Below, in pieces: positions 40,630-53,520 of a DNA stretch of 58,725 nucleotides. Source of the DNA: Candidatus Symbiopectobacterium sp. 'North America'. Its GTDB lineage: Bacteria; Pseudomonadota; Gammaproteobacteria; Enterobacterales; Enterobacteriaceae. Within the stretch, counting starts at the first letter, position 1. Each line of letters starts with the position of its first letter. Below the pieces are notes generated by a model that saw nothing but the letters and a program-made list of their open reading frames with translations, ran no database searches and was not told where the DNA came from. The DNA is taken from the NCBI RefSeq assembly GCF_015762685.1, contig NZ_PEHF01000018.1:1-58725 (forward strand). Direction: 5' to 3'. The position numbers and the translations under genes were made by a program.

Positions 40630-42915
40630 TTAAATCTTGCAGGCACCGCCTTCGCAACCGTCATCCTGCGCATCCGCCAGGATATCTTCCTGTGCGTCTT
40701 CTGCACCGTCACGGGTATTTTGATAATACAGCGTTTTCAACCCGAACTTATAGGCGGTGAGCAAGTCAGTCAGCAACTGTTTCATTGGCACTTTTCCTGA
40801 CGGGAAGCGCGCCGGATCGTAGTTGGTGTTGGCAGAAATAGCCTGATCGACAAACTTCTGCATCAGCCCAACGAGTTGCAGGTAGCCGTCATTGTTCGGC
40901 ATTTCCCACAGCAATTCGTAGGCATCCTTCAGGGTTTCGTAATCCGGCACCACCTGGCGCAGAATACCGTCTTTTGACGCTTTGATACTGATGTGACCGC
41001 GCGGTGGTTCAATACCGTTGGTGGCGTTGGAAATTTGTGACGAGGTTTCCGACGGCATCAACGCAGAAAGTGTTGAGTTACGCAGACCGTGTGTTTTGAT
41101 ACTGTCGCGCAGTGCTTCCCAATCGTAATGCAACGGTTCGCTGCAAATACCGTCCAGATCGCGCTTGTAGGTGTCAATTGGCAGCACGCCACGGGCGTAG
41201 GTGGTTTGGTCAAACCACGGGCAGGCACCCTGTTCACGTGCCAGTTCGTTAGAGGCTTGCAGCAGGTAGTACTGAATGGCTTCAAAGGTCTTGTGCGTCA
41301 GATTGTTGGCGCTGCCATCGGAGTAGCGTACGCCGTTTTTCGCCAGATAGTAGGCAAAGTTGATAACGCCGATGCCGAGCGTGCGGAGGCCCATGGCACC
41401 GCGTTTGGCGGCCAGAATAGGGTAATCCTGATAGTCCAACAGGGCGTCCAGCGCACGTACTGCCAAGCGCGCCAAATCTTCCAAATCATCCAGGCTATTC
41501 AATGCGCCAAGGTTGAACGCGGAGAGGGTGCAGAGCGCGATCTCGCCTTTTTCATCGTTGACGTCTTCCAGAGGATGGGTTGGCAGCGCAATTTCCAGAC
41601 ACAGGTTGGACTGACGCACCGGTGCGATGGTCGGTTCAAACGGGCTGTGGGTGTTGCAGTGATCGACGTGTTGAATATAGATACGGCCTGTAGAGGCGCG
41701 CTCTTGCATCATCAGCGAGAACAGATCGACCGCTTTCATAGATTTCTTGCGGATGCTGTCGTCTTTTTCATACTGCTGATATAAACGTTCGAACTCGTCC
41801 TGATCTGCGAAAAACGCTTCATACAGGCCGGGCACGTCAGAAGGGCTGAACAGGGTGATTTCTTGTCCTTTAACCAGACGCTGATACATCAGCTTGTTCA
41901 ACTGCACGCCGTAATCGAGGTGACGCACGCGGTTGCCTTCCACGCCACGGCTGTTCTTCAGCACCAGCAGGCTTTCCACTTCCAGATGCCACAGCGGGTA
42001 AAACAGCGTTGCCGCTCCGCCGCGCACACCGCCCTGTGAACAGGATTTCACTGCGGTCTGGAAATGTTTATAGAACGGAATACAGCCGGTATGGAACGCT
42101 TCACCACCGCGAATCGGGCTACCCAGCGCACGGATACGACCGGCGTTAATGCCGATACCGGCACGCTGTGAAACGTATTTCACGATAGCGCTGGAGGTGG
42201 CGTTAATGGAATCCAGGCTGTCGCCGCACTCGATCAACACGCAGGAACTGAACTGACGGGTCGGGGTACGCACGCCGGACATGATCGGCGTTGGCAGCGA
42301 AATCTTGAAGGTAGAAATCGCGTCATAGAAGCGTTTGACGTAATCCAGACGCGTTTCGCGCGGGTAACCGGAGAACATGCAGGCAGCCACCAGTACATAC
42401 AGGAACTGGGCGCTTTCGTAGATGTCACCGGTGACGCGGTTTTGCACCAGATATTTCCCTTCCAACTGTTTGACCGCAGCGTAAGAGAAGGTCATGTCGC
42501 GCCAGTGATCGATGAAAGCGTCCATCTGAGCGAACTCTTCTTGCGTGTAGTCCTGCAATAAGTGGGTATCGTATTTGCCCAGTTCCACCATTTTGGTGAC
42601 ATGGTCGAACAACGCCGGTGGTTCAAACTGGCCGTACGCTTTTTTACGCAAGTGGAAAATGGCCAAACGTGCGGCCAGATATTGGTAGTCCGGGCTGTCG
42701 CGTGAAATCAGATCGGCGGCAGCTTTAATAATGGTTTCATGAATATCGGCGGTCTTGATGCCGTCATAAAACTGAATATGGGAGCGCAGCTCGACTTGAG
42801 ACACTGACACATTGTGCAGGCCTTCTGCTGCCCAGGTAATCACCCGGTGAATCTTGTCCAGATTGATGCGTTCTTTGCTGCCATCGCGTTTGGTTACTAG
42901 CAGGCACTGGTTCAT
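40630..42915 (-). CDS. nrdA: Ribonucleotide reductase class Ia alpha subunit
   Basis: The 761-residue catalytic subunit converts NDPs to dNDPs. The ATP-cone starts MNQCLLVTKRDGSKERINLD; the active-site cysteines are present in RQFSSCVLIECGD, SNLCLEIALPTHP and EIALCTLSAFNLG; the C-terminal redox pair is in CEGGACKI. It heads nrdAB-yfaE, with NrdR and DnaA sites upstream. Fully open. Confidence 0.98.
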   Translation of the reverse strand: MNQCLLVTKRDGSKERINLDKIHRVITWAAEGLHNVSVSQVELRSHIQFYDGIKTADIHETIIKAAADLISRDSPDYQYLAARLAIFHLRKKAYGQFEPPALFDHVTKMVELGKYDTHLLQDYTQEEFAQMDAFIDHWRDMTFSYAAVKQLEGKYLVQNRVTGDIYESAQFLYVLVAACMFSGYPRETRLDYVKRFYDAISTFKISLPTPIMSGVRTPTRQFSSCVLIECGDSLDSINATSSAIVKYVSQRAGIGINAGRIRALGSPIRGGEAFHTGCIPFYKHFQTAVKSCSQGGVRGGAATLFYPLWHLEVESLLVLKNSRGVEGNRVRHLDYGVQLNKLMYQRLVKGQEITLFSPSDVPGLYEAFFADQDEFERLYQQYEKDDSIRKKSMKAVDLFSLMMQERASTGRIYIQHVDHCNTHSPFEPTIAPVRQSNLCLEIALPTHPLEDVNDEKGEIALCTLSAFNLGALNSLDDLEDLARLAVRALDALLDYQDYPILAAKRGAMGLRTLGIGVINFAYYLAKNGVRYSDGSANNLTHKTFEAIQYYLLQASNELAREQGACPWFDQTTYARGVLPIDTYKRDLDGICSEPLHYDWEALRDSIKTHGLRNSTLSALMPSETSSQISNATNGIEPPRGHISIKASKDGILRQVVPDYETLKDAYELLWEMPNNDGYLQLVGLMQKFVDQAISANTNYDPARFPSGKVPMKQLLTDLLTAYKFGLKTLYYQNTRDGAEDAQEDILADAQDDGCEGGACKI

Positions 42916-42975
42916 GTGGTGTAGTACCTATCCGTTTTTCCCAATGCTATAGCGTTTTCCCCGATCGAAAACGCA

Positions 42976-43023
42976 CACGACAGTCTAGTGCTGCGGTGTG
43001 TGGGGTAACACTACATATAGGGG
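42976..43023 (-). promoter_or_regulatory. Pair of NrdR boxes upstream of nrdA
   Basis: Box 1 at 43008-43023 reads ACACTACATATAGGGG with core CTACATATAG. Box 2, centred on GACAGTCTAG at 42979-42988, is weaker. Their 32-bp offset, about three helical turns, is the arrangement used by the NrdR repressor. Confidence 0.7.
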
Positions 43024-43093
43024 TTTTGGTTTTGAATGATAACAAGATAGTGAGAATTTTCGGCTATTGCAAGTGAACAAAACACACTGAAAT

Positions 43094-43102
43094 TGTGGAT
43101 AA
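43094..43102 (-). promoter_or_regulatory. Consensus DnaA box upstream of nrdA
   Basis: TGTGGATAA is the perfect complement of TTATCCACA. DnaA boxes upstream of nrdAB link dNTP supply to replication in E. coli; this copy is about 180 bp before the nrdA start. Confidence 0.7.
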
Positions 43103-43426
43103 CATGGGGAGGAATTGTTACACACTGGCTAAACGCCTGTAGCGTTGCGGCCTTAACTTTTGTCAATGGATGGGGATAAAAAATTGATCGATTGCCGCTT
43201 TTTTCTGCGTACAGAAAATTCTTAATTTGATCAGCGTCTAAGGTTATGACGGTAGAGGGAATGGCAGATTGGCGACGATATCACCAATCTGCGTTTGAAA
43301 CGCGTTTCCTCTGCACGAGATTCCCGCCTTCGCGGGAATGACAGAGAGGGGCGGGAATGACAGCGGTGGTCGGGAACGACGGTGAGAGTCTCTGTTTATC
43401 AGCAACGTGAGCCAAAAAATGCGGAC
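43103..43426. other. nrdA-ubiG intergenic stretch
   Basis: It contains a lone arm of the REPIN-like repeat at 43317-43342, then two degenerate half-copies ending near 43380. No gene is supported. Confidence 0.6.
43317..43342 (+). repeat. REPIN-like right arm, copy C
   Basis: The 26-bp arm GAGATTCCCGCCTTCGCGGG...ATGAC is identical to the right arm of copy A. GCGGGAATGAC at 43351 and CGGGAACGAC at 43371 are partial iterations. The left arm is absent. Confidence 0.85.
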
Positions 43427-44149
43427 TTATTCAGCATCGCGCTGCGTATGCAGCATATAGTTCACGTCCACATTAGGACCGAGAGTAAAACGATCGCGCA
43501 GCGGATTATAGTGCAGACCGGTGATGTGCTGTTCCGCCAGCGAGGTGCCGTCAACCCAATTCAGCAACTCCGCCGGGCGAATAAATTTCTTCGCGTCATG
43601 GGTGCCTTTCGGCACCATTTTCAGCACGTATTCAGCACCGAAAATCATTAATAGCAAGGCTTTGGCATTACGGTTGATAGTCGAGAAGAACACATGTCCG
43701 CCTGGTTTGACCAAGGAGGCACAGGCGCGCACCACCGATTGCGGGTCTGGCACATGTTCCAGCATCTCCATACAGGTCACCACGTCATAGCGCCTGGCGT
43801 GCGCCGCTGCATGAGACTCCACGGTTTCCTGCACATACTGCACGCTGACGCCGCTCTCCAGGGCGTGCAACCGGGCAACCTGCAACGGTTCGGCCCCCAT
43901 ATCCAATCCGGTAACCTCTGCGCCTTCGCGCGCCATGCTCTCTGCCAGAATGCCGCCGCCACAACCGACATCCAGCACCTGCTTGCCAAACAGCCCATCG
44001 GCGCGGCGTGCGATGTAGTCAAGTCGCAGCGGGTTGATGCGGTGCAGCGGTTTGAATTCACCTTCCAGATCCCACCAGCGTGAGGCGACAGCTTCAAACT
44101 TGGCGATTTCATCATGATCGACATTCTGCGTCTGTGTTTCTGCGTTCAT
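43427..44149 (-). CDS. ubiG: Ubiquinone O-methyltransferase UbiG
   Basis: The 240-residue SAM-dependent enzyme does both O-methylations of ubiquinone synthesis. Methyltransferase motif [20 protein letters not shown], motif [11 protein letters not shown], and motif [18 protein letters not shown] are intact. It is divergent from gyrA, as in E. coli. Being intact, it suggests the ubiquinone route is kept while menaquinone is failing. Confidence 0.97.
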   Translation of the reverse strand: MNAETQTQNVDHDEIAKFEAVASRWWDLEGEFKPLHRINPLRLDYIARRADGLFGKQVLDVGCGGGILAESMAREGAEVTGLDMGAEPLQVARLHALESGVSVQYVQETVESHAAAHARRYDVVTCMEMLEHVPDPQSVVRACASLVKPGGHVFFSTINRNAKALLLMIFGAEYVLKMVPKGTHDAKKFIRPAELLNWVDGTSLAEQHITGLHYNPLRDRFTLGPNVDVNYMLHTQRDAE

Positions 44150-44355
44150 GCGGTATACAACCTTTTGTTATTCTCATCTGCGGTGAGTATATCGGGTGTA
44201 GGCAGGATGTAGTAGCGATTCTCCTTTTTGCCTTGGCGACGCAAAAGGCGATGGATGAAAGAAAAGCGTCATTACTCGTGCGCGTATTTTCCCTGTCAGG
44301 TGGGTTTTGTGCTATCATTTTCCACCTTTTGAACTCGGGTTGATGCATTATATAG

Positions 44356-47007
<2,652 letters not shown>

Positions 47008-47031
47008 TTGCGCGCTACACCGATGAAACAG

Positions 47032-47067
47032 AAGCCAGCACAGCACCTCAGATGCTGGCTTTTTTTA
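47032..47067 (+). terminator. Rho-independent terminator after gyrA
   Basis: The stem AAGCCAGCA / TGCTGGCTT is followed by seven T residues, 25 bases past the gyrA stop. Confidence 0.93.
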
Positions 47068-47133
47068 TGCGCTCTCGGTACTGTATCGACAAGCCTTTCC
47101 CCTGCAACTATTTACCTACTTGATGGAATAAAT

Positions 47134-50013
47134 TTGAAATACCTCGCTTCATTTCACACGACGCTGAAAATTTCCCGCTACCTGTTCAGGGTGCTGGCGA
47201 TGATGTTATGGATGCTGGGGGCGCTGATTTCCATCTTCTATTTCAGCAAGGTACTCAACGATAAAGAGGCTGAGTTACGCCTGGAATATAACCAGAGCTA
47301 CGATCAGTCGCAGGAATATATTCGTCGCACCACGGACATCGTGCGGGAATTACGCTATGTGGCCGTCAGCCATGTCAACATGGCGCCCGCGCACACTACT
47401 CCGTCTTCCGCCAATACCCTGCGTACACCGCTGCTTTCGCTCTATCCCTTAACCACAGGTGCAGACTGTCAGGCTATCTATCAGACCCAAAAAGGGCAGT
47501 TGGATGCCGTCAGCGCATTTTTTACCGATTGGGAGGATAACTTCTCCACGGTATACGATCTGAACCGGGTGTTTTTTGTCGATGGCGCCTGGCAGTGCAT
47601 GATGGATTTTGGTATCCGTAATCAGGCGCTGGATCGCGATAATTTATTGCAGAACCTGCAAGAACGGTTTGCCGATAAAAAGCATGCGACGCAGGGCGAA
47701 TGGCGCGATGAAACTGTGTATTGGATAACCCCGGCTTCCGATCCCGATATCGGCTATCTGTACGCCATTACACCGATTTATAAAGGGGATCGTCTGGAAA
47801 CCCTGATGGGCATCGAGCAAACCATCCGTCTGGATGATTTTGTTGCTGCAGGCAAATTTACGGTCGGTGCCAAGTTGCTCGATCAGTTCAATCAGCCGTT
47901 GCTGCAATTTACCGATAAAGAGCGCAACGGCTCTATGACGTCCAGCTACCCGAACGATCGCACCTATTTTGGTTATGTGGACGGTTACGACGAAATTATC
48001 CTGAAGAAAGCCTTACCGCCAACCACGTTTAATATCGTCTATTTTATGCCGTTCAGCGTGCTGCTCTCGCAGCTAAACGCGCTGATTATCAACATAGTGT
48101 TGTTAAACCTGCTCTCTGCGCTGGTGCTGTTTATTCTCGCCTGGACGTTCGAACGTAAGATGTTTCTGCCCGCGCAGATTAACGCCTTTCAACTGGAAGA
48201 GAACGAGCAGTTTAACCGTAAAATCGTGGCCTCTGCGCCGGTAGGCATCTGTATTTTACGCATCAGCGATGGCACTAACCTGCTTAGCAACGAACTGGCG
48301 CATAACTACCTGAATTTGTTAACCCATGAAGACCGGCTCAAAATCACGCGAATTATCTGTGAACAGCAATCAAAATATGTCGATGTGGTTACCAGCTGGA
48401 ACCATCACCTGCAAATCAGTTTCGTTCATTCGCGCTATCGTAATGAAAATGTGGCTATTTGCGTGCTCTCCGATGTCAGCGCACGGGTGAAGATGGAAGA
48501 GTCTCTGCAAGAAATGGCCAATGCCGCTGAACAGGCGAGCCAGTCGAAATCGATGTTTTTGGCCACGGTCAGCCATGAACTGCGCACGCCGCTGTACGGG
48601 ATTATTGGTAATCTGGATTTGCTCCGTACCAAAAGCCTGTCCAAAGATGCTAATCGATTGGCGGCGGCGATGCAGAACTCCTCGGCACTGCTGCTCAAAA
48701 TCATCAGCGATATTCTCGACTTTTCCAAGATAGAGTCGGAACAGCTTAAAATCGAATCCGCTATTTTTACCCCACAGGAAGTGGTCAGTCATATCACCAG
48801 CAACTATCTGCCGCTGGTGGTGCGAAAAAATCTGACACTCTACTGCTTTATCGATCCGTCGGTGCCGGCAACGTTGTCGGGAGATCCGGTACGTTTGCAG
48901 CAGGTGCTCTCTAATCTGGTGAGCAATGCGATTAAATTTACCGATACCGGCTGCATCATCTTTCAGGTGTGTTGCACCGACGGCTATCTCGAATTTTGGG
49001 TACGGGATACTGGCGTGGGGATTAATCCTCGCGAGGCGCTCAAGCTGTTCGATCCCTTTTTCCAGGCAGGCAGCGGCGTTCAGCGCCATTTTCAAGGGAC
49101 CGGGTTGGGGTTAGCCATCTGTGAAAAGTTGGTGAACCTGATGGATGGCGATATGTCACTGATATCGGAACCCGGGCTGGGCAGTCAGTTTGGCATTCGT
49201 ATTCCGCTCTATCAGGCTCATTACGACGTTCCAACGGTCAGCGATGCGCTCAGGCAGAAAACCTGCTGGCTGAGGATGCGTAATGCCAGTCTTGAGCACA
49301 ACGCGCTCAGTTTGCTGCAACAATATGGTCTCTCTGCGGCCCGTTATTCTGACCAGACTGTTCATGAGGACGACATCGCCATCAGCGATTACCCGCAGGC
49401 TACGCCGCCGCTTTCTCGCTGGAGCGTGTTGTTTAGTCACGTGCACATCGGCAGCGCGCAGGAGAGTGAGGCAGGGCGCTGGGTCATCAGCACCGCCGGA
49501 TTGCCGGATTTGCCGGCGCTGCTGGAACGCCTGTGCCGCAACAAAGACGGAGAAGAAGAAACGCTGGCCGTGCCGAGTACACGTGCCCAAACGCACTATA
49601 ACCTGGTGGACAATAGCGACATATTGATTCTGGTGGTGGACGATCATCCGATCAACCGTCGTTTGCTCGCCGATCAGCTTGGATCGCTGGGTTATCAGGT
49701 CATTACCGCTAATGACGGCGTGTATGCGTTAAGCACGCTGGCAAAGCAAACGGCTGATATTGTGCTGACCGATGTCAACATGCCGAATATGGATGGCTAT
49801 ACGCTGACGCGTACCCTGCGTGCGCAACGCTGGAAAGCGCCCGTGATTGGCGTCACCGCCAATGCGCTCGCGGAAGAACGACAACGTTGTTTGTCGGCGG
49901 GGATGGACAACTGTTTATCGAAACCGGTTACGCTGGATGTACTGCAACAGTGTTTGTCGCAGTACAGTCTTCAAGTGCGTGAACAGCGTATTCATTCAAT
50001 AGGAAAGGTTTAA
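47134..50013 (+). CDS. rcsC: Rcs phosphorelay hybrid sensor kinase RcsC
   Basis: The 959-residue inner-membrane kinase starts LKYLASFHTTLKISRYLFRV at TTG 47134 (GGA 8 bases upstream), which aligns with the E. coli start. A frame extension back to 47008 runs through the gyrA terminator and is not used. Order: helix 1, periplasmic domain, helix 2 (about residues 305-335), PAS-like region, His-kinase domain with SHELRTPLYG (His 481), ATPase (DTGVGI, GTGLGLAICEKL), RcsC linker domain, then receiver with LVVDDHPINRR and TDVNMPNMDGY (Asp 880). It passes phosphate to RcsD and RcsB. It is convergent with rcsB. Confidence 0.95.
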   Translation: MKYLASFHTTLKISRYLFRVLAMMLWMLGALISIFYFSKVLNDKEAELRLEYNQSYDQSQEYIRRTTDIVRELRYVAVSHVNMAPAHTTPSSANTLRTPLLSLYPLTTGADCQAIYQTQKGQLDAVSAFFTDWEDNFSTVYDLNRVFFVDGAWQCMMDFGIRNQALDRDNLLQNLQERFADKKHATQGEWRDETVYWITPASDPDIGYLYAITPIYKGDRLETLMGIEQTIRLDDFVAAGKFTVGAKLLDQFNQPLLQFTDKERNGSMTSSYPNDRTYFGYVDGYDEIILKKALPPTTFNIVYFMPFSVLLSQLNALIINIVLLNLLSALVLFILAWTFERKMFLPAQINAFQLEENEQFNRKIVASAPVGICILRISDGTNLLSNELAHNYLNLLTHEDRLKITRIICEQQSKYVDVVTSWNHHLQISFVHSRYRNENVAICVLSDVSARVKMEESLQEMANAAEQASQSKSMFLATVSHELRTPLYGIIGNLDLLRTKSLSKDANRLAAAMQNSSALLLKIISDILDFSKIESEQLKIESAIFTPQEVVSHITSNYLPLVVRKNLTLYCFIDPSVPATLSGDPVRLQQVLSNLVSNAIKFTDTGCIIFQVCCTDGYLEFWVRDTGVGINPREALKLFDPFFQAGSGVQRHFQGTGLGLAICEKLVNLMDGDMSLISEPGLGSQFGIRIPLYQAHYDVPTVSDALRQKTCWLRMRNASLEHNALSLLQQYGLSAARYSDQTVHEDDIAISDYPQATPPLSRWSVLFSHVHIGSAQESEAGRWVISTAGLPDLPALLERLCRNKDGEEETLAVPSTRAQTHYNLVDNSDILILVVDDHPINRRLLADQLGSLGYQVITANDGVYALSTLAKQTADIVLTDVNMPNMDGYTLTRTLRAQRWKAPVIGVTANALAEERQRCLSAGMDNCLSKPVTLDVLQQCLSQYSLQVREQRIHSIGKV

Positions 50014-50053
50014 CACCCGTCGTCGTTCCTGCATCAATCTGAATAATCACCAC

Positions 50054-50136
50054 GTCATCCTCCGCATAGGCCGGAGGATCTCCTACAGAAAGAAAGCGTT
50101 ACGCCTGAAAGAGATTCCCGCTTTCGCGTGAATGAC
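50054..50136. repeat. REPIN-like inverted repeat, copy B
   Basis: The left arm at 50054-50082 (GTCATCCTCCGC...GGATCTC) and right arm at 50111-50136 (GAGATTCCCGCTTTCGCG...ATGAC) are separated by 28 bases, the same layout and nearly the same total length (83 versus 82 bp) as copy A. It lies between rcsC and rcsB. Confidence 0.8.
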
Positions 50137-50163
50137 AGAGGGAGTGAGGGAATGACCGTTATC

Positions 50164-50192
50164 GGGGGGGGGGGGCTTATCAGCCCCCTGGG
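50164..50192 (-). terminator. Poly-G tract and hairpin after rcsB
   Basis: Twelve consecutive G residues (50164-50175) lead into GGGGGCT-TATC-AGCCCCC. On the minus strand this is a GC stem after the rcsB stop followed by a C run rather than a T run, so it is an atypical terminator. The homopolymer is prone to slippage. Confidence 0.5.
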
Positions 50193-50197
50193 AATGT

Positions 50198-50851
50198 TTA
50201 TGCATTCTCTCCCGGCTCGGCTCCGTTGATGGAAGAGAGGTATTTCAGCAAGGCAATATCGTTATCAACACCCAGCTTGGTCATGGCAGATTTTTTCTGG
50301 CTACTGATGGTTTTGATGCTGCGGTTCAGCTTTTTAGCAATTTCCGTCACCAGAAAGCCTTCTGCAAACAGGCGCAGCACTTCGCTCTCTTTCGGTGACA
50401 GGCGCTTGTCGCCGTAACCGCTGGCGCTGATTTTTTCCAGCACCTTGGCAACGCTATCCGGGGTGAATTTTTTGCCCTTTTGCAAGGCAGCCAGCGCTTT
50501 GGGCAAATCGGTCGGTGCCCCTTGCTTCAATACAATACCTTCGATATCAAGATCCAACACCGCGCTTAAAATGGCGGGGTTGTTGTTCATTGTCAGCACA
50601 ATAATCGCCAGATGGGGAAAATGGCGTTTGATGTATTTGATAAGCGTAATGCCATCACCGTATTTATCGCCGGGCATGGATAAATCGGTAATTAAAACGT
50701 TGGCATCCAGTTTCGGCAGGTGATTGATCAGTGATGTTGAGTCTTCAAACTCGCCCACCACGTTAACCCACTCAATTTGTTCAAGCGATTTTTTAATGCC
50801 AAAAAGTACAATCGGATGGTCGTCAGCGATAATTACGTTTAAATTACTCAT
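50198..50851 (-). CDS. rcsB: Rcs response regulator RcsB
   Basis: The 217-residue LuxR/FixJ-type regulator has a receiver domain (Asp56 in LITDLSMPGDKYGDGITLIK) and a C-terminal helix-turn-helix (LRLFAEGFLVTEIAKKLNRS, then KTISSQKKSAM). It is nearly identical to E. coli RcsB over the first 150 residues. It controls capsule, motility and stress genes. It lies 8 bp after rcsD on the same strand, convergent with rcsC. Intact. Confidence 0.97.
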   Translation of the reverse strand: MSNLNVIIADDHPIVLFGIKKSLEQIEWVNVVGEFEDSTSLINHLPKLDANVLITDLSMPGDKYGDGITLIKYIKRHFPHLAIIVLTMNNNPAILSAVLDLDIEGIVLKQGAPTDLPKALAALQKGKKFTPDSVAKVLEKISASGYGDKRLSPKESEVLRLFAEGFLVTEIAKKLNRSIKTISSQKKSAMTKLGVDNDIALLKYLSSINGAEPGENA

Positions 50852-50859
50852 CGTTTTAT

Positions 50860-53520
50860 TTACTCGTCTTGTTGGCCATTAGGCTGCAATAATATACGGA
50901 CAAGTTCGTCGATCTCATCAATATCGTGTTTGATTTCTTCACTCGCCTGTTCGGTAATATGCCGCTCAAGTTGTTCACACAATTGTTTGCCTGGGTGCAA
51001 ATTTAGCATGGCAAACACACCCTTAAGTCGATGCGCCGTTTGTGCCAGCGTTGAAAAGTCGCCTGTTTCTGCATCAGTATACAGTTTGACAATGTCGTCG
51101 GGTACCGTTTCAACGAACAGCGAAAAATAGTCGCTGGCTTTTAGTTGCTGGGCGTATTCTTGAATATCCATCGGCGCAGCATCCTGCGTAGCGACCTCAA
51201 ATTGTTGCTCAATCAAGGTCAACACGGCATCTTGCAACAGCTGACTGATATTAAAATTGGTGCGTAATCGACGCGGCGCCAGTAAGGTCACTTGGGTATC
51301 CTCACCGTTCACCAGCAGCGTGTTATCCGCCATTTTTGCTTCATCATCGACAATACGCAGATCGAACTCCTGGGGCATCTGGCGCTCATCGGCGTTGACA
51401 CATTCGGCCCCCCAACTGGAGAGCAGGTGCTGCACGATCTGACGTACCTCATTGGCGGTGATGTCTAACAGCACCGTCATGTCTTCCAGCAGTTTTTCGT
51501 CTTCATCTGCGCTGTTGGTGCTGTCGGGCAACGTGACCGTCAACTGATAGTGAGTGCCGAGATCTTGTTTACAGGAGATACTCAGCTCGCCACCAAGCTT
51601 ACGTGCTAGTTGATGGCACAGGAACAGTGCAAATCCCGAATTTTGTTGGGAACGATCCGCCGATGGCACCGTTAGCCAGGGGTGGCGCAGATTATCCAGT
51701 TCTGCCGCTGACATGCGGGTGCCAGTATCGCTGAGCCGGATAGCGAGTTTGTCTGCCTGCTCGGCATCTGCTTCCAGCGTGAGCGTTATCTTGCCGTAAT
51801 CCGTATTGGTGATGGCGTAATCGAGCAGCAGCAGCAGCGCTTTTTGCAGCATGGCCATGTCGCCCACATACAAACGTTGTGGCTCTAAGCGGTAGTGATG
51901 AAACAGGTGCAGCCCTTTTTGGGAAAGACGCGGCAAGCTTGCAAGCAGCAAGCTATCCATCATCGCAAGGGGAGAAAAGGGCACCACGTCCGGTTGCCAT
52001 GTGTCGCTGCCGAGCCGGTCATGGAGCGCAATATTATCCAGTAGCGCGATCGTTTGTGCCGCTTCATCTGAGGCTTTACGTAACAATCTGGCGCGAATAT
52101 CGTCATCCGACGTTTGTGCCAGGGACAGCAAATGTTGCTGTAAAGCCAGCATTGGCGTATGCAACTCCTGACGAAGATTGGTTAACAGCCGTTGGCGCGC
52201 CAGCACGTTTTTGTCATATTCGCGCTGCGCCAATTGCATTTTTTTATGCACCAGGATTTCTTTATCCTGCTCGCGAATCAGAAACAGATTGTGCTCTGGC
52301 ATCTGCGGATGGCTGAACTGCAAAATCTCGTACATCTCGTTGTTGATGGTTGCCTGCACCACGCCCTGATGCTCGCGCGCCATCGCAGCGATTTTCTCCA
52401 AACTCAGGTGGGGCAAAAGATGCTCGGCAATGGCGTTTTGTACTACCACGCGGTTGGCAGAAAAATCATAAACCAGAATGCCAATCGGAACGCGTTTAAC
52501 GATCTCCTTATAAAGCGCCTGCTGTTTACGCAAGCGCGGTGACGGATCGTCGCGCGCATCGCGGTTGGGCTGACGCCACAGGTAGAACCCAGTCAGGGTT
52601 AGCGCCAGCAGCGCCAAATTCAGCAGTAGCAACCAGATATTATTACGCACCATATCGGCAGCGAATTGCCGCAGAGGTAACTGATAAACGATATTCACCG
52701 GCGCGTTAACCAGCGGTGCTGCCACCTCTAACAGCGAACCGTTTAACTGAACGCGGGTCGTATACTCGTTATTGGTAAATGCTTCACTGCTGGTTCCCAC
52801 GCTGTCCGCGCGCAGGATGAAATTGTCGCGCGACAGCGTATGTGGGATCAGATCGTTAATGGGCAAATTAAAGGCGATGATGGTCGCCAGATGGCCAGGC
52901 TGGTTGAAAGTGGTGCGCAGCGTAAAATAGTAGTCATTATAAAAGCGCAGCTTGCGGATGGGAGAGAAGCTTTCGCGTTCATCAAGCGCGTTTGACTGTT
53001 GTAGCATCTCCGTGCGCCGGGCTTCGGCAATCGCGGTGATATAGCTGCCGCGAAACTGTGCGGAAATGTCTTTCAGTATCTGCGTGGAAATCATGCTCAA
53101 GCTGTTATCTACACCGTTGAGGTAGTACATGGAGTAGATATCGCTTTCGGCACCCCACAGGATATCGAGATAACGTGAAATCTTGCGCACCGCGCTCAGC
53201 GTTGATTTATCGTGCTGACCGAAGATGAGCGCATCGGTTTTTTGGCCGTTTTTTTCCACATAGAACACATCTGGCAGCAGACTGATGGCATTGACGCTAT
53301 CTTTCCCGCCCACGGTGGTGTCGTTGTTCAGATTGCTATAGATTTGGTAAGTGAAAAAGCGGTAGGTATCGATACGCTTTTGCATCCCAAGTGCGAGGGT
53401 GTTGAGCGTAGATTTCTTCTCTGTCAACCAGTTGTTCACGATATTGTAGCTCAGCGTGCCGGTTGTCAGCAGTAGCAACAGGGCGAACAAGGTAAGGTAG
53501 CGAAGCAGACTCGCAGGCAT
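50860..53520 (-). CDS. rcsD: Rcs phosphotransfer intermediate RcsD
   Basis: The 886-residue inner-membrane protein has helix 1 (LLRYLTLFALLLLLTTGTLS), a periplasmic domain, helix 2 (NIWLLLLNLALLALTLTGFY, about residue 300), a degenerate kinase-like region and a C-terminal HPt domain with AHRLKGVFAML (phosphoacceptor His about residue 830). It passes phosphate from RcsC to RcsB. It is co-transcribed with rcsB. Frame fully open. Confidence 0.95.
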   Translation of the reverse strand: MPASLLRYLTLFALLLLLTTGTLSYNIVNNWLTEKKSTLNTLALGMQKRIDTYRFFTYQIYSNLNNDTTVGGKDSVNAISLLPDVFYVEKNGQKTDALIFGQHDKSTLSAVRKISRYLDILWGAESDIYSMYYLNGVDNSLSMISTQILKDISAQFRGSYITAIAEARRTEMLQQSNALDERESFSPIRKLRFYNDYYFTLRTTFNQPGHLATIIAFNLPINDLIPHTLSRDNFILRADSVGTSSEAFTNNEYTTRVQLNGSLLEVAAPLVNAPVNIVYQLPLRQFAADMVRNNIWLLLLNLALLALTLTGFYLWRQPNRDARDDPSPRLRKQQALYKEIVKRVPIGILVYDFSANRVVVQNAIAEHLLPHLSLEKIAAMAREHQGVVQATINNEMYEILQFSHPQMPEHNLFLIREQDKEILVHKKMQLAQREYDKNVLARQRLLTNLRQELHTPMLALQQHLLSLAQTSDDDIRARLLRKASDEAAQTIALLDNIALHDRLGSDTWQPDVVPFSPLAMMDSLLLASLPRLSQKGLHLFHHYRLEPQRLYVGDMAMLQKALLLLLDYAITNTDYGKITLTLEADAEQADKLAIRLSDTGTRMSAAELDNLRHPWLTVPSADRSQQNSGFALFLCHQLARKLGGELSISCKQDLGTHYQLTVTLPDSTNSADEDEKLLEDMTVLLDITANEVRQIVQHLLSSWGAECVNADERQMPQEFDLRIVDDEAKMADNTLLVNGEDTQVTLLAPRRLRTNFNISQLLQDAVLTLIEQQFEVATQDAAPMDIQEYAQQLKASDYFSLFVETVPDDIVKLYTDAETGDFSTLAQTAHRLKGVFAMLNLHPGKQLCEQLERHITEQASEEIKHDIDEIDELVRILLQPNGQQDE

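Noticed and set aside
47008..47133. N-terminal extension of RcsC back to the gyrA stop
   Set aside because: The extension translates the gyrA terminator hairpin; family alignment and a ribosome-binding site support TTG 47134.
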